Positions 1-7,646 of a stretch of DNA of 27,527 nucleotides are shown piece by piece. The notes beneath the pieces are model-generated. The model was not told the origin of the DNA and made no database searches. It was given only the letters and a program-made list of their open reading frames with translations. The DNA lies in the NCBI GenBank assembly GCA_029558435.1, contig JAKQEZ010000729.1, forward strand, positions 1 through 27,527, read 5' to 3'. The position numbers and the translations under genes are program-made. This DNA is from Bacteroidota bacterium (GTDB lineage Bacteria > Bacteroidota > Bacteroidia > Flavobacteriales > Crocinitomicaceae). The first letter of the stretch is position 1. Each line of letters opens with the position of its first letter.

Positions 1-141
1 CTTAATTTGTATCAAACACATATTTGGTTACCTGTTGTAATCATTGTTTTTGTAATGAGTTTCTTTATCATTTTGTTCGCTGCACTTTTTGGCGTCAATC
101 GTTTTTTACGATTGAAAACAGATGATTTGTATTATATCTAA
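1..141 (+). CDS. C-terminal fragment of a membrane protein (partial)
   Basis: The first frame is open from the left edge to a TAA at 139-141, giving 46 residues of a protein whose start lies outside the window. A strongly hydrophobic stretch (about residues 9-31, with VVIIVFVMSFFIILFAALFG) is a clear membrane segment and is followed by a basic/polar tail ending DDLYYI. This looks like the last transmembrane helix and cytoplasmic tail of an inner-membrane protein. I do not recognise the family from so little sequence. About 70 bases of AT-rich, featureless DNA follow before the terminator of the opposing tRNA-Lys. Confidence 0.6.
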   Translation, partial: LNLYQTHIWLPVVIIVFVMSFFIILFAALFGVNRFLRLKTDDLYYI

Positions 142-210
142 AAACATAAAATTTATGAACATCAATTCGGTGTTATTAAATAATTTCTTGAAATTTAGGG
201 GTATTTAACG

Positions 211-233
211 AAAAAAGCCACCAAGTAGGTGGC
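211..233 (-). terminator. Intrinsic terminator of tRNA-Lys
   Basis: Read on the minus strand, GCCACC and GGTGGC form a perfect 6-bp stem around a 5-base loop (TACTT), followed directly by six T. It lies 8 bases beyond the 3' end of the tRNA-Lys gene. Confidence 0.85.
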
Positions 234-240
234 TTAAAAG

Positions 241-313
241 TGATCCCGCTGGGATTCGAACCCAGGACCCATACATTAAAAGTGTATTGCTCTACCAGCT
301 GAGCTACGGAATC
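241..313 (-). tRNA. tRNA-Lys (anticodon TTT)
   Basis: On the minus strand the sequence folds as a complete cloverleaf of 73 nt. The acceptor stem is GATTCCG/CGGGATC with one G-T pair and discriminator A. The anticodon stem ATACA/TGTAT encloses loop CTTTTAA, giving anticodon TTT (Lys). The T arm contains the GGTTCGAATCC signature. CCA is not encoded, so it must be added post-transcriptionally. A promoter lies upstream (345-374) and a strong terminator downstream (211-233), so this is a single-gene unit. Confidence 0.97.
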
Positions 314-316
314 TAA

Positions 317-336
317 AAACAGTTCTTTTACTGTTT
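317..336 (-). other. Hairpin in the tRNA-Lys leader
   Basis: AAACAGT and ACTGTTT form a perfect 7-bp stem around a 6-base loop. It sits between the predicted promoter and the mature 5' end of tRNA-Lys, and on the minus strand it is followed by several T. It could be a processing signal or a weak attenuator; I cannot tell which. Confidence 0.5.
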
Positions 337-344
337 GTGGGGTG

Positions 345-374
345 CAAAGTTATGTATTTATTTTAATTTAACAA
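345..374 (-). promoter_or_regulatory. Bacteroidota-type promoter of tRNA-Lys
   Basis: On the minus strand, TTG (374-372), a 19-base spacer and TAACTTTG (352-345) match the -33/-7 TTTG...TAnnTTTG promoter consensus of the Bacteroidota. The mature tRNA starts about 30 bases downstream of the -7 element. Confidence 0.6.
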
Positions 375-517
375 TTGTTTTGACGAACTTTTTTAATTTT
401 ATTTTAATTAAACCTTAAAACACATTTAAAATTAATAAGTTAACTACTTCATTTTTTTTGAAATTACTTTTTTAGTGTCTTTTTGTGAATTTTATTAGTT
501 ATTTCAGAAATAATTTG

Positions 518-525
518 TAAGTTTG
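518..525 (+). promoter_or_regulatory. -7 element for tRNA-Cys
   Basis: TAAGTTTG matches the TAnnTTTG -7 consensus fully and ends 16 bases before the mature tRNA-Cys, which fits a short 5' leader. No convincing -33 TTTG is seen at the expected distance. Confidence 0.5.
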
Positions 526-541
526 TGTCCCCAATAAAAAG

Positions 542-612
542 GGTCCTGTGGCCGAGAGGCTAGGCACCGGTCTGCAAAACCGTCTACAGCGGTTCGAATC
601 CGCTCGGGACCT
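542..612 (+). tRNA. tRNA-Cys (anticodon GCA)
   Basis: This 71-nt cloverleaf has acceptor stem GGTCCTG/CGGGACC, anticodon loop CTGCAAA (anticodon GCA, Cys), a T arm with GGTTCGAATCC, and discriminator T, the hallmark identity base of tRNA-Cys. There is one mismatch (C-T) at the top of the anticodon stem. CCA is not encoded. It is divergent from tRNA-Lys, with its own promoter element upstream and a terminator downstream. Confidence 0.96.
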
Positions 613-623
613 CTACAAATTAA

Positions 624-650
624 AGGCTCTGTTAAAAGAGCCTTTTTTTT
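624..650 (+). terminator. Intrinsic terminator of tRNA-Cys
   Basis: AGGCTCT and AGAGCCT form a 7-bp stem around a 6-base loop, and the second arm runs into eight T. Confidence 0.9.
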
Positions 651-711
651 ATACTAAATTCCTAATTTAACCGTTTTTTGCAGCAATACACATAAAACGC
701 AAACACACATT

Positions 712-1425
712 ATGCAAATTGGCACCGACTTTCCTAAAATAGAATTTCAATTGTTTGGACTGGATTTATTAGAACCCAACGGTTTTATTGGTAATTTCTT
801 AATTTTTCTACTTTCCATGTATTTTTATTTTAAAGTAAAAAAAATAGAACAACAAGGAAGCAATGATTTTTTAAAAAATTGGCGACTTTTCTACTTGTTT
901 TTTGGTTTTAGCTTTTTTTTAGGTGGATTTGGACATTTATTGTACAACTATTTTCAAGTTGCAGGCAAAATTCCATCGTGGTTCTTTTCACTGTTTGCGC
1001 CTTATTATATAGAAAACGCAATGATTTCTATTTATCCAAACGAAAAAAGAAAACCGTTGTATCGTAAAATTTCACTACTAAAACTAGTGATACTTATCGC
1101 TGCAGAAGCAATTTTATTGATTAATATGGATATTTCTCATAAACCAGAAATTGGACTAATCATTCCTTCTTTGGCATCTGTGCTTGGTTTGGTGCTTTGC
1201 CTGGGTGTATTGGGTATTTATTACAAAACAAAAATCCACGATTCTTTTATAAATTTGTGGTATGCTATGTTGTTGCTTTTCTTCTCCCTCCTTCCACAAA
1301 TTTTTAAATTCAACATTCATCCATACTGGGACAGAAACGATTTGAGCCATTTTTTACTTCTGTTTACTTTAGTTCTTTATTATCAAGCGGTTAAAAAGCA
1401 TCATGAGTTTGAGCTAACGCATTAA
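712..1425 (+). CDS. Uncharacterised seven-helix membrane protein
   Basis: This 237-residue protein is almost entirely hydrophobic, with about seven membrane helices (roughly residues 23-41, 58-78, 88-105, 120-138, 148-171, 180-198, 211-228). I do not recognise a named family with certainty. Polar residues buried in or next to helices stand out: H75 in a GGFGH motif, N102 in IENA, and H203, D207, D210, S212 and H213 in the stretch HPYWDRNDLSH. Scattered His, Asp and Ser in a seven-helix protein recall the CREST hydrolase superfamily (ceramidase/PAQR type), but this is only a resemblance by eye. The gene stands alone after the tRNA-Cys terminator; the next gene starts about 100 bases later. There is no signal peptide. 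Confidence 0.75.
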   Translation: MQIGTDFPKIEFQLFGLDLLEPNGFIGNFLIFLLSMYFYFKVKKIEQQGSNDFLKNWRLFYLFFGFSFFLGGFGHLLYNYFQVAGKIPSWFFSLFAPYYIENAMISIYPNEKRKPLYRKISLLKLVILIAAEAILLINMDISHKPEIGLIIPSLASVLGLVLCLGVLGIYYKTKIHDSFINLWYAMLLLFFSLLPQIFKFNIHPYWDRNDLSHFLLLFTLVLYYQAVKKHHEFELTH

Positions 1426-1481
1426 AGAATTACTTTTTAGTTACCTTTTTACTACTTTCAATTATTTGTTATTTTATTAAA

Positions 1482-1489
1482 TAATTTTG
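1482..1489 (+). promoter_or_regulatory. -7 element for the 665-residue secreted protein
   Basis: TAATTTTG fits TAnnTTTG and lies 33 bases before the ATG at 1523. The nearest TTTG upstream (1465-1468) is only 13 bases away, shorter than usual for a -33 element. Confidence 0.4.
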
Positions 1490-1522
1490 ATACAAATCAA
1501 TTTTTTTTAATAAATTAGAAAC

Positions 1523-3520
1523 ATGAAAATTACTATGCTTTTTAATGTTTTAGGTGTGAAAAGTACGTTGTTACTATTATTTCTAGTTATTTGTTACAGT
1601 GCAAATTCACAAGTTTTGGTGTATAATTTTGATGACAGCCCTACAGCAAATCCCTATACAACAGCTCCTTCGCCAGTAGATGCACAACTATCCAATTTTT
1701 CTTGGACCAATACAGTTGGTGCATTTAGTAATATTGGTGGAAATACCGGGAGTTCATTGTCTATTTCAAATTCTTCGGGAACACCTAGTTATACCCTCAC
1801 ATTTGATATTGCCGCTGGTTGTGAATTGAATTTAAGTGGTTTTAGTTTTTGGGCGAGAAGAAGTAACACAGGAGCGCAAAATTGGGACTTAAAAGTCAAT
1901 GGGACTTCGGTTGGTACTGGTACTGTACCAACGAGTGGAAGTGTAATTTCAGGTACTTGTTCTATGCTACTTACTGGCACAGTTACCATTACTCTTGAAT
2001 TATCAGGAGGGAGTAGCGTAACAGGTTCATTTCGTTTGGATGATTTTACACTCAACGGAAGTGTATCGTGCTTGTCGTCTAACACAATTACAGCCTCCAA
2101 TTTATCTTCTACCTCTTATTCTGTAGATTGTACAACTGGAGCAAATAGCTCTATAGATTTTACATCTGATGGTGTGTTTAATGCTGGTAATACCTTCACC
2201 GCTCAATTGTCAAATGCAACAGGGAGTTTTGCTAGCCCAACATCCATTGGAAACATCGCCTTGAGTGGAACAGATCCTAGTGGTACGATTAATTTTACCA
2301 TTCCAGCTCAAACGGCAAGTGGAAGCAACTATTTGATTCGTATTGTTAGTTCAAACCCAGTAACTACAAGTAATTCAACTACCACAATAACAATCACATT
2401 AACAGGAGCGCCTTGTGTGCTAACACAACCACATATCACAAGTTTAATTTATAATGGATGCAATAGTATTCCATCTTGTTCTGGTGTCACTGAAGGGATT
2501 ACAGAAATCGTTTTTGCAAATACAGGAGGGTATAGTTTGCTTGCGATTTCAAACAATATTGATATTAATTATCCTGGTAGTCCAGCTTATGATATTATGG
2601 GAAGTGTTGTAAATAATTCTACAACTACAGCTGCAATAAATACACAAGCTGGTTGTGGGACACTTTATTTAGATGGCTATAACCAAACCATTCCACCCAA
2701 TTCAATAATGTTGTTTTTGCCAAGTAATATTCCGGTGTGTGCTTTTGATTGGAGCTCGATGTGTGGTCAAGGACCTGTGTATGTTATTTATGGACAATCT
2801 GGCTCAAGTGGAGATACTTGGCATACAGGTGGTAACTTTGGAAATTCATCAGGGGTTAAAAACTTTAGTGTTTCTTTCACCACAACAGATGGAACAACAC
2901 ATACCAATCCATATTCCTATAATGGAGGAAGTGGAGATGGTGCTTATGCCACGTATGGTTCCAATCCAGTAGGTGGAAGTGCTGCAACGCAAGGTGTGTT
3001 TACTAATTGTGCGTTTGATCCAATAATTGTGTTGGGAAGTGAAGTTGTTAGTTTTACGGGTGAAAAAAACAACGGCGTTGCTTACTTAAATTGGCGTGTT
3101 GAAACAGAACGAAACAACGATTATTTTTCTATTCATCGTTCCACTGACGGTGTTAATTGGACCTTAATTGACAACGTAGATGGTAGAGGTTCTGCAACTA
3201 CCCTAAAAGATTATCAATTGATTGATTTTGAGCCTGAAATGGGTGTCAACTATTACCGTTTAACATCTACAGAATTTAATGGACAAAGACATACGCATGG
3301 AATTATACCTCTTGAGTTTAATCAAACAATGGTGCATTACGATGCGGCAAATGCATTGTTGAAATTCAAAGATAATGTTGTTGCAACTATTTATGCAGTA
3401 AACGGTGATTTGGTTGCAAAAGTAAATAATCAAAATAGCATCAACTTTACTAAAAAAGGAATGTTTATCATTCACTACGAAGAAACAGGTACAATGGAAC
3501 GATTGATCATTGCTGAATAA
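1523..3520 (+). CDS. Secreted multidomain protein, probable T9SS cargo
   Basis: This 665-residue protein starts with a signal peptide (about residues 1-29, cut before QVLVYNFDD). Residues 31-181 form a Ser/Thr/Gly-rich beta domain resembling the jelly-roll modules of surface proteins. Residues 187-291 are a second Ig-like beta domain. Residues 300-500 have features that recall a lamin-tail-like fold (EIVFANTGG, IPPNSIMLFLP); this is tentative. Residues 507-599 are a fibronectin-III-like module with the RSTDGVNW and NYYRL motifs also found in the two RCC1 proteins of this window. The last 65 residues end in a beta-strand pattern (IYAVNGDLV, KKGMFIIHYEE, ERLIIAE) like a T9SS type A sorting domain, but the usual PNP-like opening motif is missing. 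Cell-surface location or secretion is inferred. No catalytic site is visible. Confidence 0.8.
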   Translation: MKITMLFNVLGVKSTLLLLFLVICYSANSQVLVYNFDDSPTANPYTTAPSPVDAQLSNFSWTNTVGAFSNIGGNTGSSLSISNSSGTPSYTLTFDIAAGCELNLSGFSFWARRSNTGAQNWDLKVNGTSVGTGTVPTSGSVISGTCSMLLTGTVTITLELSGGSSVTGSFRLDDFTLNGSVSCLSSNTITASNLSSTSYSVDCTTGANSSIDFTSDGVFNAGNTFTAQLSNATGSFASPTSIGNIALSGTDPSGTINFTIPAQTASGSNYLIRIVSSNPVTTSNSTTTITITLTGAPCVLTQPHITSLIYNGCNSIPSCSGVTEGITEIVFANTGGYSLLAISNNIDINYPGSPAYDIMGSVVNNSTTTAAINTQAGCGTLYLDGYNQTIPPNSIMLFLPSNIPVCAFDWSSMCGQGPVYVIYGQSGSSGDTWHTGGNFGNSSGVKNFSVSFTTTDGTTHTNPYSYNGGSGDGAYATYGSNPVGGSAATQGVFTNCAFDPIIVLGSEVVSFTGEKNNGVAYLNWRVETERNNDYFSIHRSTDGVNWTLIDNVDGRGSATTLKDYQLIDFEPEMGVNYYRLTSTEFNGQRHTHGIIPLEFNQTMVHYDAANALLKFKDNVVATIYAVNGDLVAKVNNQNSINFTKKGMFIIHYEETGTMERLIIAE

Positions 3521-5262
3521 TCAATAATCAATATCTAAATTGAATGTGTCTTTTAATGTGTTGATATAAGGGAATTTACGAGAAAGAATTGCAAATTTAT
3601 CTTTGCCGTTTAAGTGTTTTGCATCTTCGGATTGGTTGTCTGTAACTTTAACTTCAACAAAGAAAGCAAAGTTTTTTAGGGAGTTGCGCATAAACGTCAT
3701 AAAACGATCAAAATCTGTTTTTATAACTTCAATTTGCACGTTGTTGTCAACCTCTAATTGGTATAAAACATTGGTAATTTGTTTTGGATTGCGTTTCACT
3801 AAGGCATTGTAAAACGTTTCTTTTCCTTCATCTTTCATGCGATTGGCAAACTGACGCCAAAACATATTTACTTGGTCTATTGTAAATTCTTCTGCTGGTT
3901 CATTTTGAATAGCAGCCTGTTGTGCTTGATTATTTGTTTGCTCGGCAACAATTTTTTTGATGGATAAATTGGTTGTTACCAGCTTTTCACCCGCCTTTTG
4001 CAATACTTTTGGTTCGGGTTTTTCATACATGCGCTGACTTATCGAAGGATTGGTTGGCGCTACCGAAGGCTTTTGGGCTGGAATTTTATTTTGTTTATCG
4101 CGTAATTTCTGGCCTGGAAAAGGTAGAATTTCTACGGGATCAGTTAAGCCTTTTTTTTTTCAAGTTCTTGTTTCAATGAGCACAATTGCATCAAGGTGAT
4201 TTCAACCAATAAACGTTGATTTTTAGCTTGTTTGTATTCAACATCTGCTTTGGATAAGATTGCCAAAGAACGTAAAATAACATGCGAATCAACTTCTTTT
4301 GCTTGTTGAATGTAACGATTTTCTGTTGCTTCACCCACTTCCAATAAACTTGCTGTGCGAATATCCTTACAAATCAATAAATTTCTATAATGAGCAGACA
4401 AGCCAACAATAAAGTTGTGACCATCAAATCCTTTGTCAATAATTTCGTTGAATAGCAATAATGTGTTTGGAATGTCTTCTTTTTGTGCAAAATCAACCAC
4501 TCTGAAATAATAATCGTAATCCAACACATTGAGGTTTTCAACTACGTTTTGATAGGTGATATTATTTCCAGAAAAAGTAACAATTTGATCAAAAATAGAC
4601 AAGGCATCACGCAATGCTCCATCCGCCTTTTGAGCAATTAAAAACAATGCTTCAGGATCTATGGTTACAGATTCTTTGACAGCAATTGAACCCAAATAAT
4701 CTGAAATGTCTTTAATTTTAATGCGATTGAAATCAAAAATCTGACAACGCGATAAAATCGTTGGGATAATCTTGTGCTTCTCAGTAGTTGCCAAGATGAA
4801 AATGGCATATTTAGGCGGTTCCTCCAACGTTTTCAAAAAAGCATTGAATGCTTGATTGGACAACATGTGCACCTCGTCGATGATATACACCTTGTGTGTT
4901 CCAATTTGTGGGGCAACGCGCACTTGGTCAATCAAACCTCGAATATCTTCAACTGAGTTGTTGGATGCAGCATCTAACTCATAAACGTTTAAAGAAGCAC
5001 CTTCGTTGAATGATTTGCACGATTCACACTGGTCGCAAGCCTCTACATCTTCTGTTCTATTAAAACAATTGATGGTTTTTGCCAAAATACGTGCAGAGGT
5101 TGTTTTTCCAACTCCACGTGGACCGCAAAATAAAAATGCATGCGCCAAATGATTGGTTTTTATTGCGTTGCGCAAGGTAGACGTCACCGACTTTTGACCA
5201 ACAACAGTGTCAAAGGTTTGGGGTCTATACTTTCTTGCTGATACAATAAATTCTTCGCTCAT
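3521..5262 (-). CDS. dnaX: DNA polymerase III subunit tau (needs -1 frameshift or slippage at A10)
   Basis: This is the clamp-loader ATPase. The N-terminal AAA+ part has Walker A GPRGVGKT (residues 47-54), a zinc site with C66, C76, C79 and C82, Walker B YIIDE (126-130), sensor LATT, and SRC with the arginine finger at about R172. The zero frame stops at 4144 just after a run of ten A, while the -1 frame is open from that run to TGA at 3521 and encodes a DnaX-type C-terminus (FWRQFANRMKDEG..., ending TFNLDIDY). Joining the frames at the run gives about 580 residues. I chose ATG at 5262 (MSEEFIVSARKYRP) over an in-frame TTG nine bases upstream. The stop abuts that of the opposing gene with no spacer. 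Either programmed recoding or a homopolymer sequencing error explains the break. Confidence 0.88.
4144..5262 (-). CDS. dnaX: DnaX short form (gamma-like), zero-frame product
   Basis: Without any frame change, translation from 5262 ends at TAA 4146-4144, two codons after the A10-G run (last residues QELEKKKA). The product is 372 residues. That matches the extent of domains I-III in E. coli DnaX (about 373 residues), i.e. the complete ATPase plus oligomerisation region without the polymerase- and helicase-binding tail. It is therefore a plausible functional gamma subunit rather than a random truncation. In E. coli the zero frame makes tau and the shifted frame makes gamma; here the arrangement would be the reverse. 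Confidence 0.6.
   Translation of the reverse strand: MSEEFIVSARKYRPQTFDTVVGQKSVTSTLRNAIKTNHLAHAFLFCGPRGVGKTTSARILAKTINCFNRTEDVEACDQCESCKSFNEGASLNVYELDAASNNSVEDIRGLIDQVRVAPQIGTHKVYIIDEVHMLSNQAFNAFLKTLEEPPKYAIFILATTEKHKIIPTILSRCQIFDFNRIKIKDISDYLGSIAVKESVTIDPEALFLIAQKADGALRDALSIFDQIVTFSGNNITYQNVVENLNVLDYDYYFRVVDFAQKEDIPNTLLLFNEIIDKGFDGHNFIVGLSAHYRNLLICKDIRTASLLEVGEATENRYIQQAKEVDSHVILRSLAILSKADVEYKQAKNQRLLVEITLMQLCSLKQELEKKKA
4150..4160 (-). promoter_or_regulatory. dnaX slippery site (A10-G)
   Basis: The minus strand reads GAA AAA AAA AAG GCT TAA in the zero frame and contains the heptamer A AAA AAG, the same as the E. coli dnaX frameshift site. Ten consecutive A would also support RNA polymerase slippage, as known for Thermus dnaX. 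A short hairpin (GTAGA-AAT-TCTAC) begins 15 bases downstream. Confidence 0.6.
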
Positions 5263-5355
5263 AGTGTACAAATATACTACGAAAATTGATACAGATTTCA
5301 GATGTTAATAAGTTTCAAACTTTTTTTTAGCCAAATGAGGTTTCATTTTTTTTGT

Positions 5356-5363
5356 TAGTTTTG
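5356..5363 (+). promoter_or_regulatory. -7 element for the glycosyltransferase-like gene
   Basis: TAGTTTTG matches TAnnTTTG and ends 25 bases before the ATG at 5389. No clear -33 TTTG is visible. Confidence 0.4.
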
Positions 5364-5388
5364 GTCAATATTAAAAAAAACAATAATA

Positions 5389-7164
5389 ATGGCGAAAATC
5401 AAGAACCTTTCACTTTATACCTTGCTAATTTTATGTGCTTGGATAGTTGTTTTTAGAGCCACACATATTGTTAATAACGAAATTGCTTGGGATATTTTTG
5501 GTTATTACCTGCCACTTGAAGCCACGTTTATTGAAGGTGATATGATGCTCAACGATAGAACGTGGGTGGAGGAATTGAACCAAAAACACCAGCTTTCTGG
5601 AACGCTGTACCAGATTTCATCAACCCCCGATAACCAACCTATGTATTTTTTCTTGTTTGGGATGTCTATCATGTATTCGGGGTTCTTTTTTATCGGTCAT
5701 GTTTTGGCAGGATGGCTTGGTTTTCCTCAAGATGGATTAAGTGAACCTTATGCCTATTCATTGGTGTTTGGTTGTATAATATACACACTCATTGGATTGT
5801 ATTATTTAAGAAAAATTCTGAAACATTTCTTTTCCGATCAACTAACAGCAATATTGCTTATTATTTGTGTAGTAGGAACAAATTATGTCCATCACATGAC
5901 CTACAAAAATTTAGAAACAACTAATATTTTATTTATGTTGGTTTGTATTCTACTTTGGAACACGATTCAATGGTATCAGCATTTCCGATTAAAAAACATG
6001 ATGGCCATAGGTGTTTCTGTAGTTTTAATGGCATTAATAAAACCAAGTGAGGTATTAATCGTTTTTTTACCATTGCTGTGGGGCGTTACTTCGTTTGATT
6101 CGCTTAAAAATAGAGGTCTTTTTTTACTTGAATACAAAAAACAATTACTCATTACTGTTGTAGTTTGTTTAGTGATTGCATCGCCCCAAATGATGTACTG
6201 GTATGCAAAAACGGGTTCCATCTTGTATGATTCATATAAAAATCCTGGTGTTGGATTGGATATTTTTTGGCCTCACATTATTGAAGCATTGTTTAGCTTT
6301 CGTAAAGGATGGTTGATTTATACTCCTATCATGTTGTTTGCTGTTTTTGGTTTTGTTGCGATGTATAAACAACGAAAAGAGTTGTTTATTGGCCTGTTTG
6401 TTCCTTTTGCTATTTCTTTTTACATCATGGCGTCGTGGACAGAATATTGGTATGGTTCCAGTTTTTCAATGCGTCCAGTTATTACCCAATACCCAATTTT
6501 GTTAATTGCTATGGGGTTTTTCTTTGTGTGGGTTGGTAAACAACAATTGGCAGTGCGAAGTACAATTGTTGCACTAACGCTCTTTTTTATTGGTCTCAAT
6601 CAATTTCAATGGTGGCAATTGCGCAATTATATTTTGCACGATTCACGCATGACAGCGGCTTATTACAAACGCATTTTCTTTAAAACGGCAGTAACCGAAG
6701 AGGATAAAAAATTACTGCTCATTGAACGAAGTTTTGATGGTATCCAAACACTAAAAAATCCAGAAGATTATAGTAGTAAACTGTTTATAAATCAACAAGA
6801 AATTTTTAAGGTTAAAGATGAAAATGGTAATTTAGAATTTATAAATACGTTTAAAATACCTTTTAATCAACTCACTTCAAAAGACCATTGTTGGGTGCGT
6901 TTTACTTTTGATTATCGCTATAACGATACAATCCCCAATGATTTGTATTATGCCGTTATGATGGAACGAAAAAATGGCGATTATGGAGCAATGTATTTTA
7001 ACATGAAAACAACTAATACAAATTGGCAAACTTTTGATACCTTGTTTTTAACGCCCGAAATTAGAAGTGTTAACGACCAATTGAAATTCTTTGTTTGGAA
7101 CCCCAATCGGGTAAATTTTGAAGCAAAAAACTTGCAAATTCACGTCTTGGAACATAAAAATTAA
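5389..7164 (+). CDS. GT-C-type membrane glycosyltransferase-like protein
   Basis: This 591-residue protein has about eleven or twelve hydrophobic helices in its first 410 residues, then a soluble C-terminal part (about 415-591) rich in beta strands. The first loop after helix 1 holds an acidic/aromatic motif (NNEIAWDIFGYYLP, with D35 and Y39-Y40), as expected of the catalytic loop of GT-C enzymes such as the PMT/ArnT families that use lipid-linked sugars on the outer face of the inner membrane. Other marked stretches are LIKPSE, FSFRKGWLIYTPIM and WYGSSFSMRP. The C-terminal part resembles a carbohydrate-binding-like beta sandwich; this is inference. The gene stands alone, divergent from dnaX and convergent with the DUF3127 gene, and ends at a shared terminator. 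Donor and acceptor cannot be read from sequence. Confidence 0.7.
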   Translation: MAKIKNLSLYTLLILCAWIVVFRATHIVNNEIAWDIFGYYLPLEATFIEGDMMLNDRTWVEELNQKHQLSGTLYQISSTPDNQPMYFFLFGMSIMYSGFFFIGHVLAGWLGFPQDGLSEPYAYSLVFGCIIYTLIGLYYLRKILKHFFSDQLTAILLIICVVGTNYVHHMTYKNLETTNILFMLVCILLWNTIQWYQHFRLKNMMAIGVSVVLMALIKPSEVLIVFLPLLWGVTSFDSLKNRGLFLLEYKKQLLITVVVCLVIASPQMMYWYAKTGSILYDSYKNPGVGLDIFWPHIIEALFSFRKGWLIYTPIMLFAVFGFVAMYKQRKELFIGLFVPFAISFYIMASWTEYWYGSSFSMRPVITQYPILLIAMGFFFVWVGKQQLAVRSTIVALTLFFIGLNQFQWWQLRNYILHDSRMTAAYYKRIFFKTAVTEEDKKLLLIERSFDGIQTLKNPEDYSSKLFINQQEIFKVKDENGNLEFINTFKIPFNQLTSKDHCWVRFTFDYRYNDTIPNDLYYAVMMERKNGDYGAMYFNMKTTNTNWQTFDTLFLTPEIRSVNDQLKFFVWNPNRVNFEAKNLQIHVLEHKN

Positions 7165-7206
7165 AAAAGGTGCCAAGTTAACCTCGACACCTTACAGCAT
7201 TTTTTA
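7163..7206. terminator. Bidirectional terminator between convergent genes
   Basis: AAGGTG (7167-7172) pairs with CACCTT (7188-7193) and shorter inner pairing extends the stem. A run of six A precedes the hairpin and a T-rich stretch follows within about 8 bases, so it can act for both converging genes. Confidence 0.6.
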
Positions 7207-7220
7207 ATATTTTTAGCTAA

Positions 7221-7616
7221 TTAGAACGGTAAATCGTCGTCCTCGCTTTCTGCTGTTGCTTTTTCAATTGGAGGTAGAGTAGGGTTTAAATTCATTTCTG
7301 ATGGTCCACCTTGCGGCATTCCTCCACCCATTGGCTGACCAACACGCTCAATGCGCCAAGCCTCTAATGTGTTGAAATATTTTACTTCTCCTTGCGGACT
7401 TGTCCACACTCTTCCACGTAAGTTGAACGAAACTTCTATTGAATCGTTTACATTAACCGAATCAATTAAATTACACTTGTCTTGTGTTAATTGAAATAGA
7501 ATGTCTTGTGGATACATTGAAGATGATTCCGTAACTACGAATTCTCTTTTTGCAAATTTTTCTGAAACTTGTACAGTAGGGCTGATAACTTTTACTGTTC
7601 CTGTTAATTTATACAT
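7221..7616 (-). CDS. DUF3127 family protein with SSB-like acidic tail
   Basis: This 131-residue protein has an N-terminal beta-rich domain (residues 1-95; MYKLTGTVKVISPTVQVSEKFAKREFVV) typical of the Bacteroidota DUF3127 family, an OB-fold-like domain. A flexible Gly/Pro/Met-rich linker (about 97-118) leads to the acidic tip ESEDDDLPF. The architecture (OB-like domain, disordered linker, acidic tail ending in Pro-Phe) mirrors single-stranded DNA-binding protein, whose DDDIPF tip recruits repair and replication partners. Nucleic-acid binding is inferred, not shown. It is the last gene of the porT unit, 30 bases after the flavin reductase-like gene. The stop lies next to the bidirectional terminator. 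Confidence 0.85.
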   Translation of the reverse strand: MYKLTGTVKVISPTVQVSEKFAKREFVVTESSSMYPQDILFQLTQDKCNLIDSVNVNDSIEVSFNLRGRVWTSPQGEVKYFNTLEAWRIERVGQPMGGGMPQGGPSEMNLNPTLPPIEKATAESEDDDLPF

Positions 7617-7646
7617 ACTAATTATTAATTTTATTGTTGTTCGTTA

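Noticed and set aside
1789..2100. 103-residue minus-strand open frame
   Set aside because: It is antisense to the repetitive Ser/Thr region of the secreted protein and has no recognisable features.
3521..4030. Separate 169-residue gene downstream of dnaX
   Set aside because: Its frame is open back to the A10 tract and its C-terminus resembles DnaX, so it is the tau tail, not an independent gene.
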